In this document: positions 9,961 through 19,850 of the stretch, one piece after another
How the letters are laid out: each line of letters starts with the position of its first letter
Position numbering within the stretch: position 1 is the stretch's first letter
From: Gamarada debralockiae
Taxonomy: Eukaryota; Ascomycota; Leotiomycetes; Helotiales; Hyphodiscaceae
NCBI GenBank assembly: GCA_002803225.1
Contig: NXFV01000790.1
Coordinates: 1-22,879, forward strand
Length of the DNA stretch: 22,879 bases
Direction: 5' to 3'
The notes under the pieces: model-generated
Seen by the model: only the letters and a program-made list of their open reading frames with translations
Databases searched by the model: none
Told to the model about the DNA's origin: nothing
Translations under genes and position numbers: made by a program

Positions 9961-10701
9961 TGTGAATCAAAAAGAACGACTTTGATATATTTCGCTGAAG
10001 TTGATATAAAGACTGGTAGGCAGTCTATCATCTTATCTACTTAAGTGCGATTCATCGCGCAACCTCTAGTCTCCTGTGGCAAAGACCGTAGGAAGCCATT
10101 ATACAAGCGAGCCTCACTAAAACTCATCTTGTCCACAGCGCTGAGTCCCCTAAGGTGCTTCGCTAATCAGTGACTCGCTTCAGGTGGCGCAGCCTGGAGA
10201 GGTTCGCTTGTCGTACCTACGAATTTTTGGAGTTAAGCCTCTGCAATAGCATGATGGATCGACTGGCAAATATGTACGGAGCTTCGTCTCATAAGTCCTG
10301 GGATTACAGGGCACTTCAGCCAGTAGCTGCCTACAGCACTCTATACAGTGACTTAGTGACCTGAAGCGCGCTGTAAACCCAGGCTGCTTGCCCTGTAAGT
10401 CCCTGTAAGCCTTCCCGGCTGTCATGGCAACTACAGCGATCTTTCAAGGGGTCTTAAGGAGATTGATAGGCTTTTTTTTAGCGAGTGTAACCCTGAATAA
10501 CAGGGAGCTAGAGCCGTGTAAAGCACTCATCCCCTGTAATCCCGGGACTTTTGACGCGAATCTCCGTAGCCCCGAACACGACACGCCGGAAACCACCTTC
10601 CCATTGGCAACGACAACTTCCATGGCTCTGCTGTATTTAGGATTGTAAATGGTTCCACTGAAAGAATCAAAAATAACGATTTATGTAAATGGAAAATACA
10701 T
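9961..10701. other. Intergenic, convergent 3' ends with decayed inverted repeats
   Basis: No gene is supportable here. The sequence contains inverted pairs: CGCTTCAGGT (10176-10185) with ACCTGAAGCG (10359-10368), and TTACAGGGCA (10304-10313) with TGCCCTGTAA (10389-10398). CCCTGTAA-like words recur at about 10391, 10401 and 10534. This looks like a worn, non-autonomous transposon relic, but the family is not identifiable. Confidence 0.4.
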
Positions 10702-12611
10702 TCAGAGCATTGCCTTCGTCCCACTTTCCCACTCCATTTTCTTGAGTTTGCTTCTCTGTATCTTCCCCGACGTGGTTCTTGGTATGAAGCTCGCAGGTAC
10801 AAATTGTATCTTGCGAGGATACTTGTACGGTGCAGTGTTCCTCTTGCAAAACTCTTGAAGTTCCCTTGTCAAACTTTCGTGATCCTGTGTCGAAGCTGCT
10901 TTCAATACCACAAAAGCCTTGACCACCTCTCCACGCACAGGATCTGGAGATGACACTACAGCAGACTCTTCCACCTCAGGGTGCGCTTGGAGCGCGGACT
11001 CCACCTCGAAGGGACCTAGTATTACAGACATTAGCAATAGTGTTGGCCAAAGTCATCAGTGGATTGGCCTACCAATACGATATCCAGAAGAGTTGATTTG
11101 GCCATCGGCTCTCCCCACGAACCAGAAGTATCCATCTTCGTCCCTCTTAGCTCTATCCCCCGTTCGATACCATCTTTTCTGCTGACCACCGAAATTCGTC
11201 GATTGTAGGTTGCGGATGACGTGGCCATCACTTGACACGTAACCGTCGAAAATGCCAAAGAAGGCGTCCTGCGCTGGACTCTCGCTGAGGAGTACAGCCA
11301 TATCTCCTTCGTCTCCAACGGGTGTCTCACTTCCGTCGCTGTTGATAACATGGAGTGAAACCCCTGGTGCTGGCTTCCCCATCGAGCCAGGGCGAATTGG
11401 ACATCCCTTGAAGTTACCGCAGAGAAGGATCGTTTCACTTTGGCCGTATCCATCATGGATTTTCAGTCCCGTCAAATCCCAGAACTGATTCATGACTTCG
11501 CCATTCAGAGCTTCTCCCGCGGCAGTGCAGTGTGTGAGTGACATTGGCCTGTGTTGCTTGAAGTATTCGCGAGACGCTGGGAGCACGAGGTGTCTGTACG
11601 CCAGGGGCGCTGCGCATAATGTGGTGATGGGATACGAATGCAGTAGTCGCAGGAGACGATTTGGATCAAAGGGTCCTCGATCATCGTAAACAAAGAGCGT
11701 AGCTCCACAGTTCCAGGCGCCGAAAAATGACCACGCGGCTTTGCCCCAGCCTTTTACGAGAATTTTAGCATTTCTAGAGTCCAAATGTGACCAAGGTCTT
11801 ACCTTGCTCGGCCGTATTCCAGAAGAGCTTGCCCGGAGAAAGTTGATACCAATATTTCCCGGTGTTCGTGAGTGCTTTGTCTATTGTTAACTGCAATGAA
11901 CATTGGGTTGAAGGGCATTTTTACCTAAGGGAAACGATATCTGGTTGTGCCGCACCATCTTTGGTGGTCCCGAAGTTCCCGAAGTGAAATAGATGAGTGC
12001 TGGGACATGCCAGAGTTGCTTAACAGGCATGACTGTAGCATTCTCCTCTACGCTTTCCAGGCTGGCGTACAATGAGACTGCACCCTCCCAGGGAATGCCC
12101 TCAACTTGAATCACCGTTTTGACTAACGGGCAGCAATTACGCACACCTAAGAACTTCCCAACACTCGTTCTATCTCCAACAAAAACGCAGGCCCTGCTTA
12201 ATGTGCACCGGTACTCAATATCCTTCGATGTCACCAGAGTAGTGGCTGGAGCAAGAATGATACCGCTGCGGATGGCAGAGACCGCAAGTTCCCACCTTGA
12301 AAGCAATCAGTAATTGGGTAGTACAAAGCTCAATCCATAGATTGTGAAAATGCTTACCATGCTGGAACTCTTGGAGCAACCATAATCATTGTATCTCCGC
12401 GCTTCACGCCCAGTCGATCAAGCAAGGTGGAAATGCGATGCGATTGTCGTGAGAAATACTCAAAAGTCATGACACGACTTGTTGTCTCGTCATTTGAGAG
12501 CCAATGCATTGCTTCCATCTTGCCAGGCTGCCTTGCCCAATAGTCGACCACATCGATGGCAAAGTTGAACCTTTCTGGTCGGTTGAGAACTTGATGCTGC
12601 GAATGTGCCAT
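10702..12611 (-). CDS. Acyl-CoA ligase, ACSM-like (adenylate-forming)
   Basis: A 564-aa AMP-binding enzyme that activates a carboxylic acid with ATP and joins it to CoA. The N-terminus ([15 protein letters not shown], then [15 protein letters not shown]) resembles medium-chain acyl-CoA/benzoate-CoA ligases of the ACSM group. Motifs in order: [11 protein letters not shown] near residues 187-197 (phosphate loop), DGYGQSET near 333-340, WYRTGD near 425-430 with the ribose-binding Asp, SSGYRIGPFEVE near 456-467, and [10 protein letters not shown] with the catalytic Lys at about 545. Introns on the minus strand are 12296-12357, 11881-11924 (only 44 nt), 11751-11802 and 11016-11072; the spliced frame is open throughout. 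ATG 12611 has AAC before it and G after it. The last residues AML are not a standard PTS1. Divergent from the esterase gene, so its substrate may be the acid the esterase frees; aromatic or medium-chain acid not resolved. Confidence 0.92.
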
Positions 12612-13712
12612 GTTGAAAATCCGCGATGATGCTGGTACCTGAAATATGTTGTACCAAGTTTCCAAAATGGATCCTCCTTCGATGCGCGCCAATTCTGAAG
12701 CTGATAACACCAGCAGCAGTTGAGCGAGGATATGGTTATCTATTGAAAATCGGGCTGCACGCGTGCATACGAGTTTGTCTTTCCCTGGAACGAACGAACG
12801 ATTTCCCCGCCTGTGCACTCACTACACGTTTTTGATTAGCGGACGCAATTGGGAGTCTCTCGGCAATGGCTACTTACCTGAACAACAGACAGGACATTGC
12901 CAGCAGGGAGTGGCGTGGACGGGATATCATTAGCCGAGCGAAGTGACTTGTGACATTTGACCTGCTGTACAACTTTGGGTCTGGTTCTGGGCTTGAATCA
13001 AAACTTCATACCAGCGTGATCTTACAGCACAGTACGATTCTGTCATCCTGGCAGTCGCCGACATTGGATTGGCATGACCTAAGGCGGAGTGAAGAGTACA
13101 AGCGACGTGGGAAACAGTGGGCCCGGCCCGAGTTGTGGGGACGGGGACGGGGACAGCTCTGGGACGCCAGACGCTACCTGACTGACCAGCTATGCAAGCG
13201 CAGGTTAGATACTGAGCCAACTATATCGTGCCGCTTTTTAATGCTTGGAGCAGTCCTGGAGAGGCAAGATTAATAATCATCTTAAAAACAAAATACCCAC
13301 GTACTTACTCCATATCGAGGGCACCTATCGTGTACGCTTGCGAAGTTACCACCCATTACTTCGTGGCGCGGCATCAGCAACGACCCGAACTCCGTTCCTC
13401 CACCTTGGGAGGCCGGAAAACATGATGCTGGAACCCCCAGAGTCTAGTTATCCCACGGGGTGTGGATTGAGGCCATGTCATTGTTGCAGAGATTTCCCCG
13501 CAATTTGTCTGTGTGTAAGAAGCTAGAGCATGGAAGCCAGTAACTTCTCACGTCGCCTACTATTTTTGATGTGCGAGGTAGCTTGTGGTATCTACCTCGT
13601 AGTGGTCAGACACATGTTGAGCGCAGATCTAGAGGATTATAATATAAGTAGACCGAAGCTTCGCATCCAAATGTGTCTGTCATCTTTGCCCAGTCCTCAC
13701 CAACTGCCTCAA
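12612..13712. promoter_or_regulatory. Divergent promoter of the CoA ligase and esterase genes
   Basis: About 1.1 kb lies between the two start codons with no domain-like frame. It contains three tandem GGGGAC hexamers (13137-13154), a GC-rich GGGCCCGGCCCGAG patch near 13119-13132, and a TATAATATAAG box at 13638-13648, 65-75 bp before the ATG I chose for the esterase. Confidence 0.5.
13137..13154 (+). repeat. Tandem hexamer GGGGAC x3
   Basis: Three perfect copies in the divergent promoter. C2H2-type stress regulators bind GGGG/CCCCT cores, so a regulatory role is possible, but simple slippage explains it equally well. Confidence 0.7.
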
Positions 13713-15371
13713 ATGACTTTCTTCGGCTCTTTACATAGCCAACCACTTGGGAGCATGCCTGTCCTCAGTGCATCTTCAGCTCTTGGTAAGTTCTTCAAAT
13801 CGAAAGACCGCAATGCATCTTCTAGGAAAGAAAATGTACTGACACAATATAATGCAGCGGCTCGCGCGTTGACATGCACGACTTCCGCAATCCCACCGCC
13901 TATCTTACCTGGGGCAGAAATTATTGCTTACAATGCTGCCCATGTCAGCAATTTCAGCGTCAACACAGCTTTTCCGCCGTTAGCATATGAGCATCCGGAG
14001 GGCGGTTTGAGCTTCTGTAATGTCTCCATCACCTATACCCATCCTGGACAGCAAGATACAATCAATACCCAAATCTGGCTTCCGGACGCCTGGAACGAAA
14101 GATTCATGGGTGAAGGCGGGGGCGGCTGGATAGCTGGCTATTTTGACGAATCCCTGGCACGGGCCATTTCTCAAGGTTACTCGGCAGGATCAACAGATGG
14201 GGGGCATCCTGCCTCAACGCCAGTCTCGGAGTGGGGTTTGGTCTCCCCTGGCAACGTGAACTTATATGCCCTCCAGGATCTGGCGTCAGTGAGTCTGAAC
14301 GATATGGCCTCGCTCGGTAAGTCTGTAAGCGCTGCCTACTACGGAAAGTCTCCCGATTATGCATACTGGAATGGCTGTTCCCAAGGTGGTCGCCAGGGAA
14401 TGATGATGGCACAACGATATCCAGATGCTTACCAAGGCATACTAGCAGAAGCGCCCGCCTTCAACTGGAACACATTCATCCCTTCCGTTTACTGGCCACA
14501 AACTGTCATGAACAAGTTGAAGGTCTATCCTCTAGCCTGTGAACTGAATGCCTTCACGACAGCGGCAGTCAAGGCTTGTGATGCTCTTGACGGAGTTATG
14601 GATGGGATCATTTCTCTCCCCACTCTGTGTCAATTCGACCCTTTCACTCTCGTTGGCCAAAACTTCTCTTGTGACGGTACCGCTGCAACGTTTTCCCGCG
14701 ACGCTGCCATGATTGCCAATGCCACGTGGAGTGGTTCAACGACCGAGAATGGCGAGAGTATATGGCCTGGGGTGACGCGTGACGCATCTCTACTCGCACA
14801 TGCTAACACGACTTGTGCTTCAAACGGTACTTGCACTGGACTGCCTTTCATCGTCTCTGCGGACTGGATCCAGTACTTTGTTAAGAAGAATGCCTCATTT
14901 GAGTTGACGTCCCTCACCCCAGAACAATTCCCCGAAATCGTGGACGCCTCCATCGATCAATTCCAATCCATCATCGGCACGCAGAATCCCGACCTCTCTA
15001 GATTTCGAGATGCCGGCGGGAAGTTATTGACCTTCCATGGACTTGCTGATCAATACATCCCTTACAAAGGCACTGCGTGGTACCACGATCGAGCTGAGGC
15101 GCTTGACGCGGGGGTTGACAACTATTTCCGCCACTTTGAAGCCCCAGGCGTCGCTCACTGTTTTGGAGGTGCAGGTGCCTATCCCAGCAAAGCTCTCCAG
15201 AGTTTGGTAGATTGGGTGGAGAATGGGAATCCCCCAAAGGTACTAGAGGCAAAGGCTAGACAAGCGCGAGAAGATGGCAAGATGTGGGAGAGGAATCTTT
15301 GTCTTTACCCGTCGATTTCGGTCTATCAAGGTGGAGATCCATCGGTTACAACCTCGTATGCGTGCGTTTGA
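13713..15371 (+). CDS. Tannase/feruloyl esterase family hydrolase
   Basis: A probably secreted serine esterase (528 aa) of the tannase/feruloyl esterase B family, which cleaves ester bonds of phenolic acids such as gallate, ferulate or chlorogenate. Ser199 in GCSQGGRQG, Asp422 in HGLADQYIP and His458 in GVAHCFGG form the triad. Cys198 and Cys459 stand beside Ser and His, the family's CS-D-HC arrangement, whose disulfide brings the triad together. ALDGVMDGI is the calcium-site loop of the family, and several N-x-S/T sites suggest glycosylation. Intron 13786-13857 (GTAAGT, TACTGAC, GCAG) is 72 nt and stop-free, so the unspliced frame also stays open. The frame reaches back to an ATG at 13530, but the TATA box at 13638 favours ATG 13713; the signal peptide from there is weakly hydrophobic (VLSASSALA), so the start is uncertain. 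Tannase and feruloyl esterase activity cannot be told apart by eye. Confidence 0.9.
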   Translation: MTFFGSLHSQPLGSMPVLSASSALGKFFKSKDRNASSRKENVLTQYNAAARALTCTTSAIPPPILPGAEIIAYNAAHVSNFSVNTAFPPLAYEHPEGGLSFCNVSITYTHPGQQDTINTQIWLPDAWNERFMGEGGGGWIAGYFDESLARAISQGYSAGSTDGGHPASTPVSEWGLVSPGNVNLYALQDLASVSLNDMASLGKSVSAAYYGKSPDYAYWNGCSQGGRQGMMMAQRYPDAYQGILAEAPAFNWNTFIPSVYWPQTVMNKLKVYPLACELNAFTTAAVKACDALDGVMDGIISLPTLCQFDPFTLVGQNFSCDGTAATFSRDAAMIANATWSGSTTENGESIWPGVTRDASLLAHANTTCASNGTCTGLPFIVSADWIQYFVKKNASFELTSLTPEQFPEIVDASIDQFQSIIGTQNPDLSRFRDAGGKLLTFHGLADQYIPYKGTAWYHDRAEALDAGVDNYFRHFEAPGVAHCFGGAGAYPSKALQSLVDWVENGNPPKVLEAKARQAREDGKMWERNLCLYPSISVYQGGDPSVTTSYACV

Positions 15372-15459
15372 GAAAGTAAATAAGCGAAGAATGGAGAAAT
15401 CAAACTGGGAGCTGCTTTCCAAAATGCAAACTCAAGAACTTACCGATTAAGACATCTTA

Positions 15460-16383
15460 TATATTTGCTAAAAACACAAGACATGGACTACTTAACGACG
15501 GTTTCTTGCCCAGAACAGGATAGGAAGCAAGGACATGAGAGTAAGGGCTATTGGGAATGCGGTGGTATGACGGAGTGCAGAGGGTTGGAATGGTGCGACA
15601 AGTTTGGACTTGGTAGTAACTAGGAACTATCAGTGTTGAACATCTCAATAATTGAAATTTCATACCTTCAAGCTTCACATCCTCTAATAATTCATCCACA
15701 CTTGCATACCCTTGAGTCCAGCACTTACGAATAGTATCATTAAACGCAGCTAAAGAGACCAGACTTGGATACTTCTCTTCTTTATATGCACGGATCATCT
15801 CCGTATCTGACAACTCTTTATATGGTTTGGATCGTGTCATGATCTCATAGAAGGTAGAACCAAGAGCAAAGAGCTCACTTCCTGTCGAAATGCCTATAAT
15901 CTCAGGGTGTTCGTGACTGGTCTCATAGCATATGAGAGGGTCTTGTCCATCTATCGAAGACCCAGCAAAGTCGCCAAGCTTCGCGTTAAGGCCTTCATCG
16001 AGCAAGACGTTGTTACAGGAGATATCGCTGTGTAACACATTTCTGGAATGGATAAAAGCGACCGAAGCCGTGATCTATTCAACCCAGCGAAGTTGTAGTG
16101 AGAGCGGCACCGGCTTGGCTTGGCTGGCTTAGTATTGTCTTATAGAGCCATGGCAGGCATATTGTAAGATAAGAGTGTCCCCTAAGTTTCCATAATATCG
16201 GAGAACCCCATCGTGATCGTGTCCGAGGCGCTCGTAGATGCTCTTTTCTCTCTCGAGCAATGGTAGCTCAGTACGCCGGGCGAACTTGATAACAGCATCA
16301 AGGCGGGCAACCAATGCTGTGATGCCTAGTCCCACCACATCTTGATGCTTGATGCCTAGCGGATATTGAATGGTGTGGTCCAT
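15460..16383 (-). pseudogene. Protein kinase-like gene broken by two stop codons
   Basis: One reading frame from ATG 16383 encodes a fungal kinase-like domain. It has a degenerate glycine loop (GLGITALV), the ATP-binding Lys in AVIKFA, the partner Glu in LLEREKSIYERLG, hinge LQYACHGSIRQY, catalytic loop LHSDISCNN (HSD instead of HRD), the metal-binding Asp in GDFAGSS, and the lobe after it (GSELFALGSTFYEI, KCWTQGYASVDELL). TAA at 16129-16131 follows SIRQY and TAG at 16075-16077 follows LRWVE; the conserved frame continues unbroken after each, so these are nonsense changes, not introns or frameshifts. CAA-to-TAA and CAG-to-TAG would explain both. The tail after about 15655 is not conserved in appearance. 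Family members are common, mostly uncharacterised fungal kinases. Not obviously part of the cluster. Confidence 0.85.
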
Positions 16384-16413
16384 TGGAGGTTTTTGGAAGG
16401 GCAGTTGTACCAA

Positions 16414-18289
16414 GACTCACTATGTTAGAAAGCAATAAACAATTGGATGTGATTCATCTCACTTCACGACCAGACGGTCACTACTGGATCGGCTATTAGT
16501 GCAGTCGGGATGCACGTGCCAGAGAGTGTCGAATTTGTTGCTCTGTCGACTTTGTCGATAGTCAGGTGCCTTCGAAATGAGCTAATAGCTCAGAGAGAAT
16601 TTTCTTCGATAAGAAGAGAGAGGGCGGGCTTCGGCAAAACTTTGTTCCGCAAATTAGTAAATTTTTAGTAATCTCGATGATCCATGCCTGAATCCTAACC
16701 GGATTGTGGATAGAATGTGGGCCCCGTCCGGTAGAAAGACACAAAAGCCTCTATTCAAAGCAGTTCTTACGCAAATTTCAAACCCTTCGCAGACTATCCA
16801 CCTAAGTACTTCGTCATCGCAGAACACTACTTCAAATTCAAGACCACTTATCATAAGTTCAAGAGCATGTATTACAATCAATTTGGATGACACCATTGCG
16901 TTGTCATCAGAGCCATTTGGGGATTGGATGCAGGCCGGCAAGATCAAGATTGAAGTTATGGCTGGACACCTTCTTATTGTTTCTATGCCGGTCGCAGTAT
17001 GGTTCTATCTTCCTTATCATCCCGCAATTTCCGACATTGGAATTCTCTAGTCACATACCTCGTAAGGGATGGAATAGAATGTTCCACAATGAGGAGCGGC
17101 AGAGCATTCTGCACCCTTGATTGCGCATGTTGACGGAAATTTTGGATATTCTCGCAGATTTCAAATCCGCCTTTGTTCGGGTCTATGTTTCACATCCCTT
17201 TGTAGATCTTGTATTCTCCACTTCCGCTACCTCTGTTGCGTCTGTTCTCAACCGTGACTTTATAAAATCCAATATTATCTTCAGAAATATTTTACCTCTT
17301 GGCACAAAGTGAGCACCTGGATGGTACTTTATGGACCGATTCTTGCACCTCCCTGCAAATTTCAGCGTGTGATCCTCGGGGTATGACCGGATCAAGAGCC
17401 CCAACAAATGCAAAACAGGTGTTTGAATTTGCGGATAGTACAGAGATTTGTACTGAGGGTGAGACAGTATGAAGCCGCTACAGCAAATCGCAAAATGAAA
17501 TGGCGGTGGAAGTAGCTGCATACTGCGTTAACCATGCTCATTTGTGTTTACACTTTTAGGTCCATGCAAGAGTTCAAATAACATACGTTTGGAGCGATCT
17601 GCAAGTTTTGCATGAGCTCAGGGGATGCTCGACGTTCTGCACAAGATACTAGTGTATGAGCTGTGGTTGCGCCAGCAGAGAGAGCTGTCAGCGACATTCT
17701 CTTGACAGGAGGCGCCTACCATGGAGCATTAGCACTCTTGCTTTTTGGGAAGCTCTGGTTGCTATATCCCATCTCGTGCTCTTTAACCTGACAAGAAATC
17801 AATTTTTAGCACCCCATATTCGGATCTCATCCACGAAGCCATAAAGTAGCCGTACTCAGCTTGAGAGGGAGGCTCTGGAAGTCTATAATCACCCATTTTC
17901 GTTTCACGATCTTCAAAATTATAATTGAGTAGTAAAGTACAACATTCATGGGATACAGTCTTCCATCAGTTAATACTTTTGACAAATGAGATATGTCTTT
18001 GTATGCGGTTGACTCGGAATACGGTCGTTGCCGCACGCAATGACTAAGGGCATTGGATTAGTTCAATTAGAAACTGGTTTTACATTTGGAAAAGGGATGA
18101 CCCAGGGGTGTTCGAGTTCCATGACCCACAGGTGATAAAATTCTTGTGCATTCCTTAAGTGTGGCCCTTCCTGTGCACTCTGTCTCTGCACCCTGTCTTC
18201 GCATTGTCATCGCCAGTATCCTATAATCGAGTGCTATGAAGGCTTAAGCAAAGCCAAATCTGGCTTCCTCAACTCTAGAAGTGTAGTAA
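16414..18289. other. About 1.9 kb with no supportable gene
   Basis: Short open frames exist on both strands, the longest a 114-codon one on the plus strand at 16706-17050, but none shows a domain, intron pattern or codon style that I recognise. No tRNA-like fold or obvious repeat is seen. Confidence 0.5.
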
Positions 18290-18294
18290 GGAGG

Positions 18295-18338
18295 CTTATA
18301 ACGGCGCCCCTCGTTGGGTCGAGGGGGCCGATTATAGA
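18295..18338. repeat. Imperfect GC-rich hairpin
   Basis: CCCCTCG (18307-18313) pairs with CGAGGGG (18320-18326) around a TTGGGT loop. The pairing extends outward with small bulges through CGGC/GCCG and TTATAA/ATTATA, giving a stem of roughly 17 pairs. It lies just downstream of the gene fragment on the minus strand and may be a transposon end or 3' structure. Confidence 0.5.
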
Positions 18339-18751
18339 CTCCCTACGAGAGGTTGTTTATGGCTGCTGCTGCTGCTGCTGCTTAGAGTGGGAGGGGTATA
18401 TAGATTGAGAAATGGCGTTCCTTTAGATAGGTTTCTATGGGTGGATGTGCAGCAGAGGAAAGTGGTTTTGAATTCCTGAAACTCTATTAAGATAGCCATT
18501 GGGTGTCCAAGTAGCTCAAAAGATCGCCCTGACCATAGATATATGTTCAAATTAATCCCAAGAGCATGACAATGGGCCTTGAGCCTTGCGGCTTCCCCTT
18601 TATCATATCCAGAATATTCCTCTACATCCATCGTATAGCTTTGGTTCGCATACTCAAGCTTAATGTCCTTAAGCTGTGGTACTAATTCCTGTTTTCGGTT
18701 AACGAGCTCGCGGACCTGCTTCAACACATCGCCTCCACAGTATAACTTAGT
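18332..18751 (-). pseudogene. 5'-truncated gene fragment, unidentified
   Basis: A frame of about 140 codons without a proper ATG at its start encodes a protein-like sequence. It has charged helical stretches (VLKQVRELVNRKQELVPQLK, then EAARLKAHCHALGINLNIYL) and a run of seven Ser before the stop. The style recalls C-terminal ends of fungal F-box or leucine-rich proteins, in which such 'compute-and-compare' loops precede the terminus, but I cannot confirm that. In-frame TGA lies directly upstream, and the Tc1-like element begins a few bases beyond, so the 5' part was probably lost by that insertion. Confidence 0.45.
18362..18382 (+). repeat. (GCT)7 microsatellite
   Basis: Seven perfect GCT units. 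On the minus strand they read as seven AGC serine codons within the gene fragment at 18332-18751. Confidence 0.9.
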
Positions 18752-18756
18752 TCACT

Positions 18757-19850
18757 AGGGGGTGACAAGTCTTATGGAACAGCCGAAAATCAGCCGAAAT
18801 AAGAAAATCGTAATATCATGAAATTAACACTTTGAGAAAACATTATAATATGGCCCCTACAACTCGATCAAGAGGGCGCGCATTCACTTCTCCCTATACT
18901 ATAAAGCCTGCGAATAATACAACTACTAAAAAGACTAAGTTTTTCAATGCGTTTGACTGAAAAGAAGCCTTTGAAACCCTCGAATTAATCGCGACAGATA
19001 TTCCGATCGCGAAATCCATAGCGTTTAGGTAGCTCAAAGAATAAAATAAAATAGGGAATACTATGTATCATAGGAGTCGCAAGAGAATAAAGAAGCTAAG
19101 GCCAAAGTCAAAGATTATAAAAAGAGTACTACTAGCTACTTATTTCGCCGTCGAGAAACCCTATCTGTGATTAGCTATACGAATATCAAATAGCATACTA
19201 CGATATCCCTAGTTCTATCCGTTAGTTAAAGAGAAGGCTTAAGTAAAAGACAAAAGGACTTTAGTACTTTAAACAAGTATATATAAAGAAGGAGATTATA
19301 GCTAAAAATAAGCGTGAAAGGGAGAGCTATAGTAAGGAGTATATAAGCAAGAGTATCTATAATTTTTAGTAATAGATCTTCTTTATAGACAAGGTATATA
19401 TCGATCCTTCTTTTATAAGTTAAGACTCTATTCTTTAAGAGAAGGGATATCGTCTTAACGTTAAGAATATTTAAGAACAAGGCAAGAAAACAAGTATAAA
19501 GTTATATATAGTAGCATAATATACCTAGATAGTAAAGGCAGAGAAATTAGAGTTCTATAATAATAAGAATAACTCTATTATCAAACCTAAGAAGCTACTA
19601 AAGCTTAGGAGGTTAAGATATAAGTCGGATAATGAATATCAAAGTCGAATTTTAGAGTGAGAAGCTTCTATTAGTTATAAGAAGGAAGTGAAGCCTAAGG
19701 GGAATGCCATGACCTAGAAATACTATACTAAACGTCTCCTTCTTATTTATATTATAGAAGGAACGAAATACAAGTATAAGCGCGTCCTAATTGCGCTGTA
19801 TATCGCATGTGCTCTCAGTAAGGAATAAAACAAAACAATATAAAACGAAG
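18757..19850 (+). mobile_element. Tc1-like transposase relic, RIP-damaged and 3'-truncated
   Basis: From ATG 18849 a frame begins MAPTTRSRGRAFTSPYTIKP and then meets TGA after NAFD, TAG after AFR and TAA after LKE. The frame resumes each time in a transposase-like way (KEAFETLELIATDIP, YHRSRKR, later IFFIDKVYIDPS near 19374-19411, where the first catalytic Asp is expected). Most stops fall where Trp, Gln or Arg would fit, the RIP pattern. After about 19760 the similarity is lost, so the last catalytic residues and the right end are missing. The left part carries GCCGAAA copies at about 18782-18799, shared with the element at 5865. No clean terminal repeat or TA duplication was found. Confidence 0.65.

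Noticed and set aside
13530..13712. Longer N-terminus of the esterase from ATG 13530 with a hydrophobic stretch resembling a membrane anchor
   Set aside because: A TATA-like box lies inside this stretch at 13638-13648 and the family's usual length fits the ATG at 13713. Kept only as an alternative start.
16654..17050. Overlapping 97- and 114-codon frames on opposite strands
   Set aside because: Neither shows a recognisable motif, intron signals or neighbours that support it; opposite-strand overlap of this kind is common by chance.
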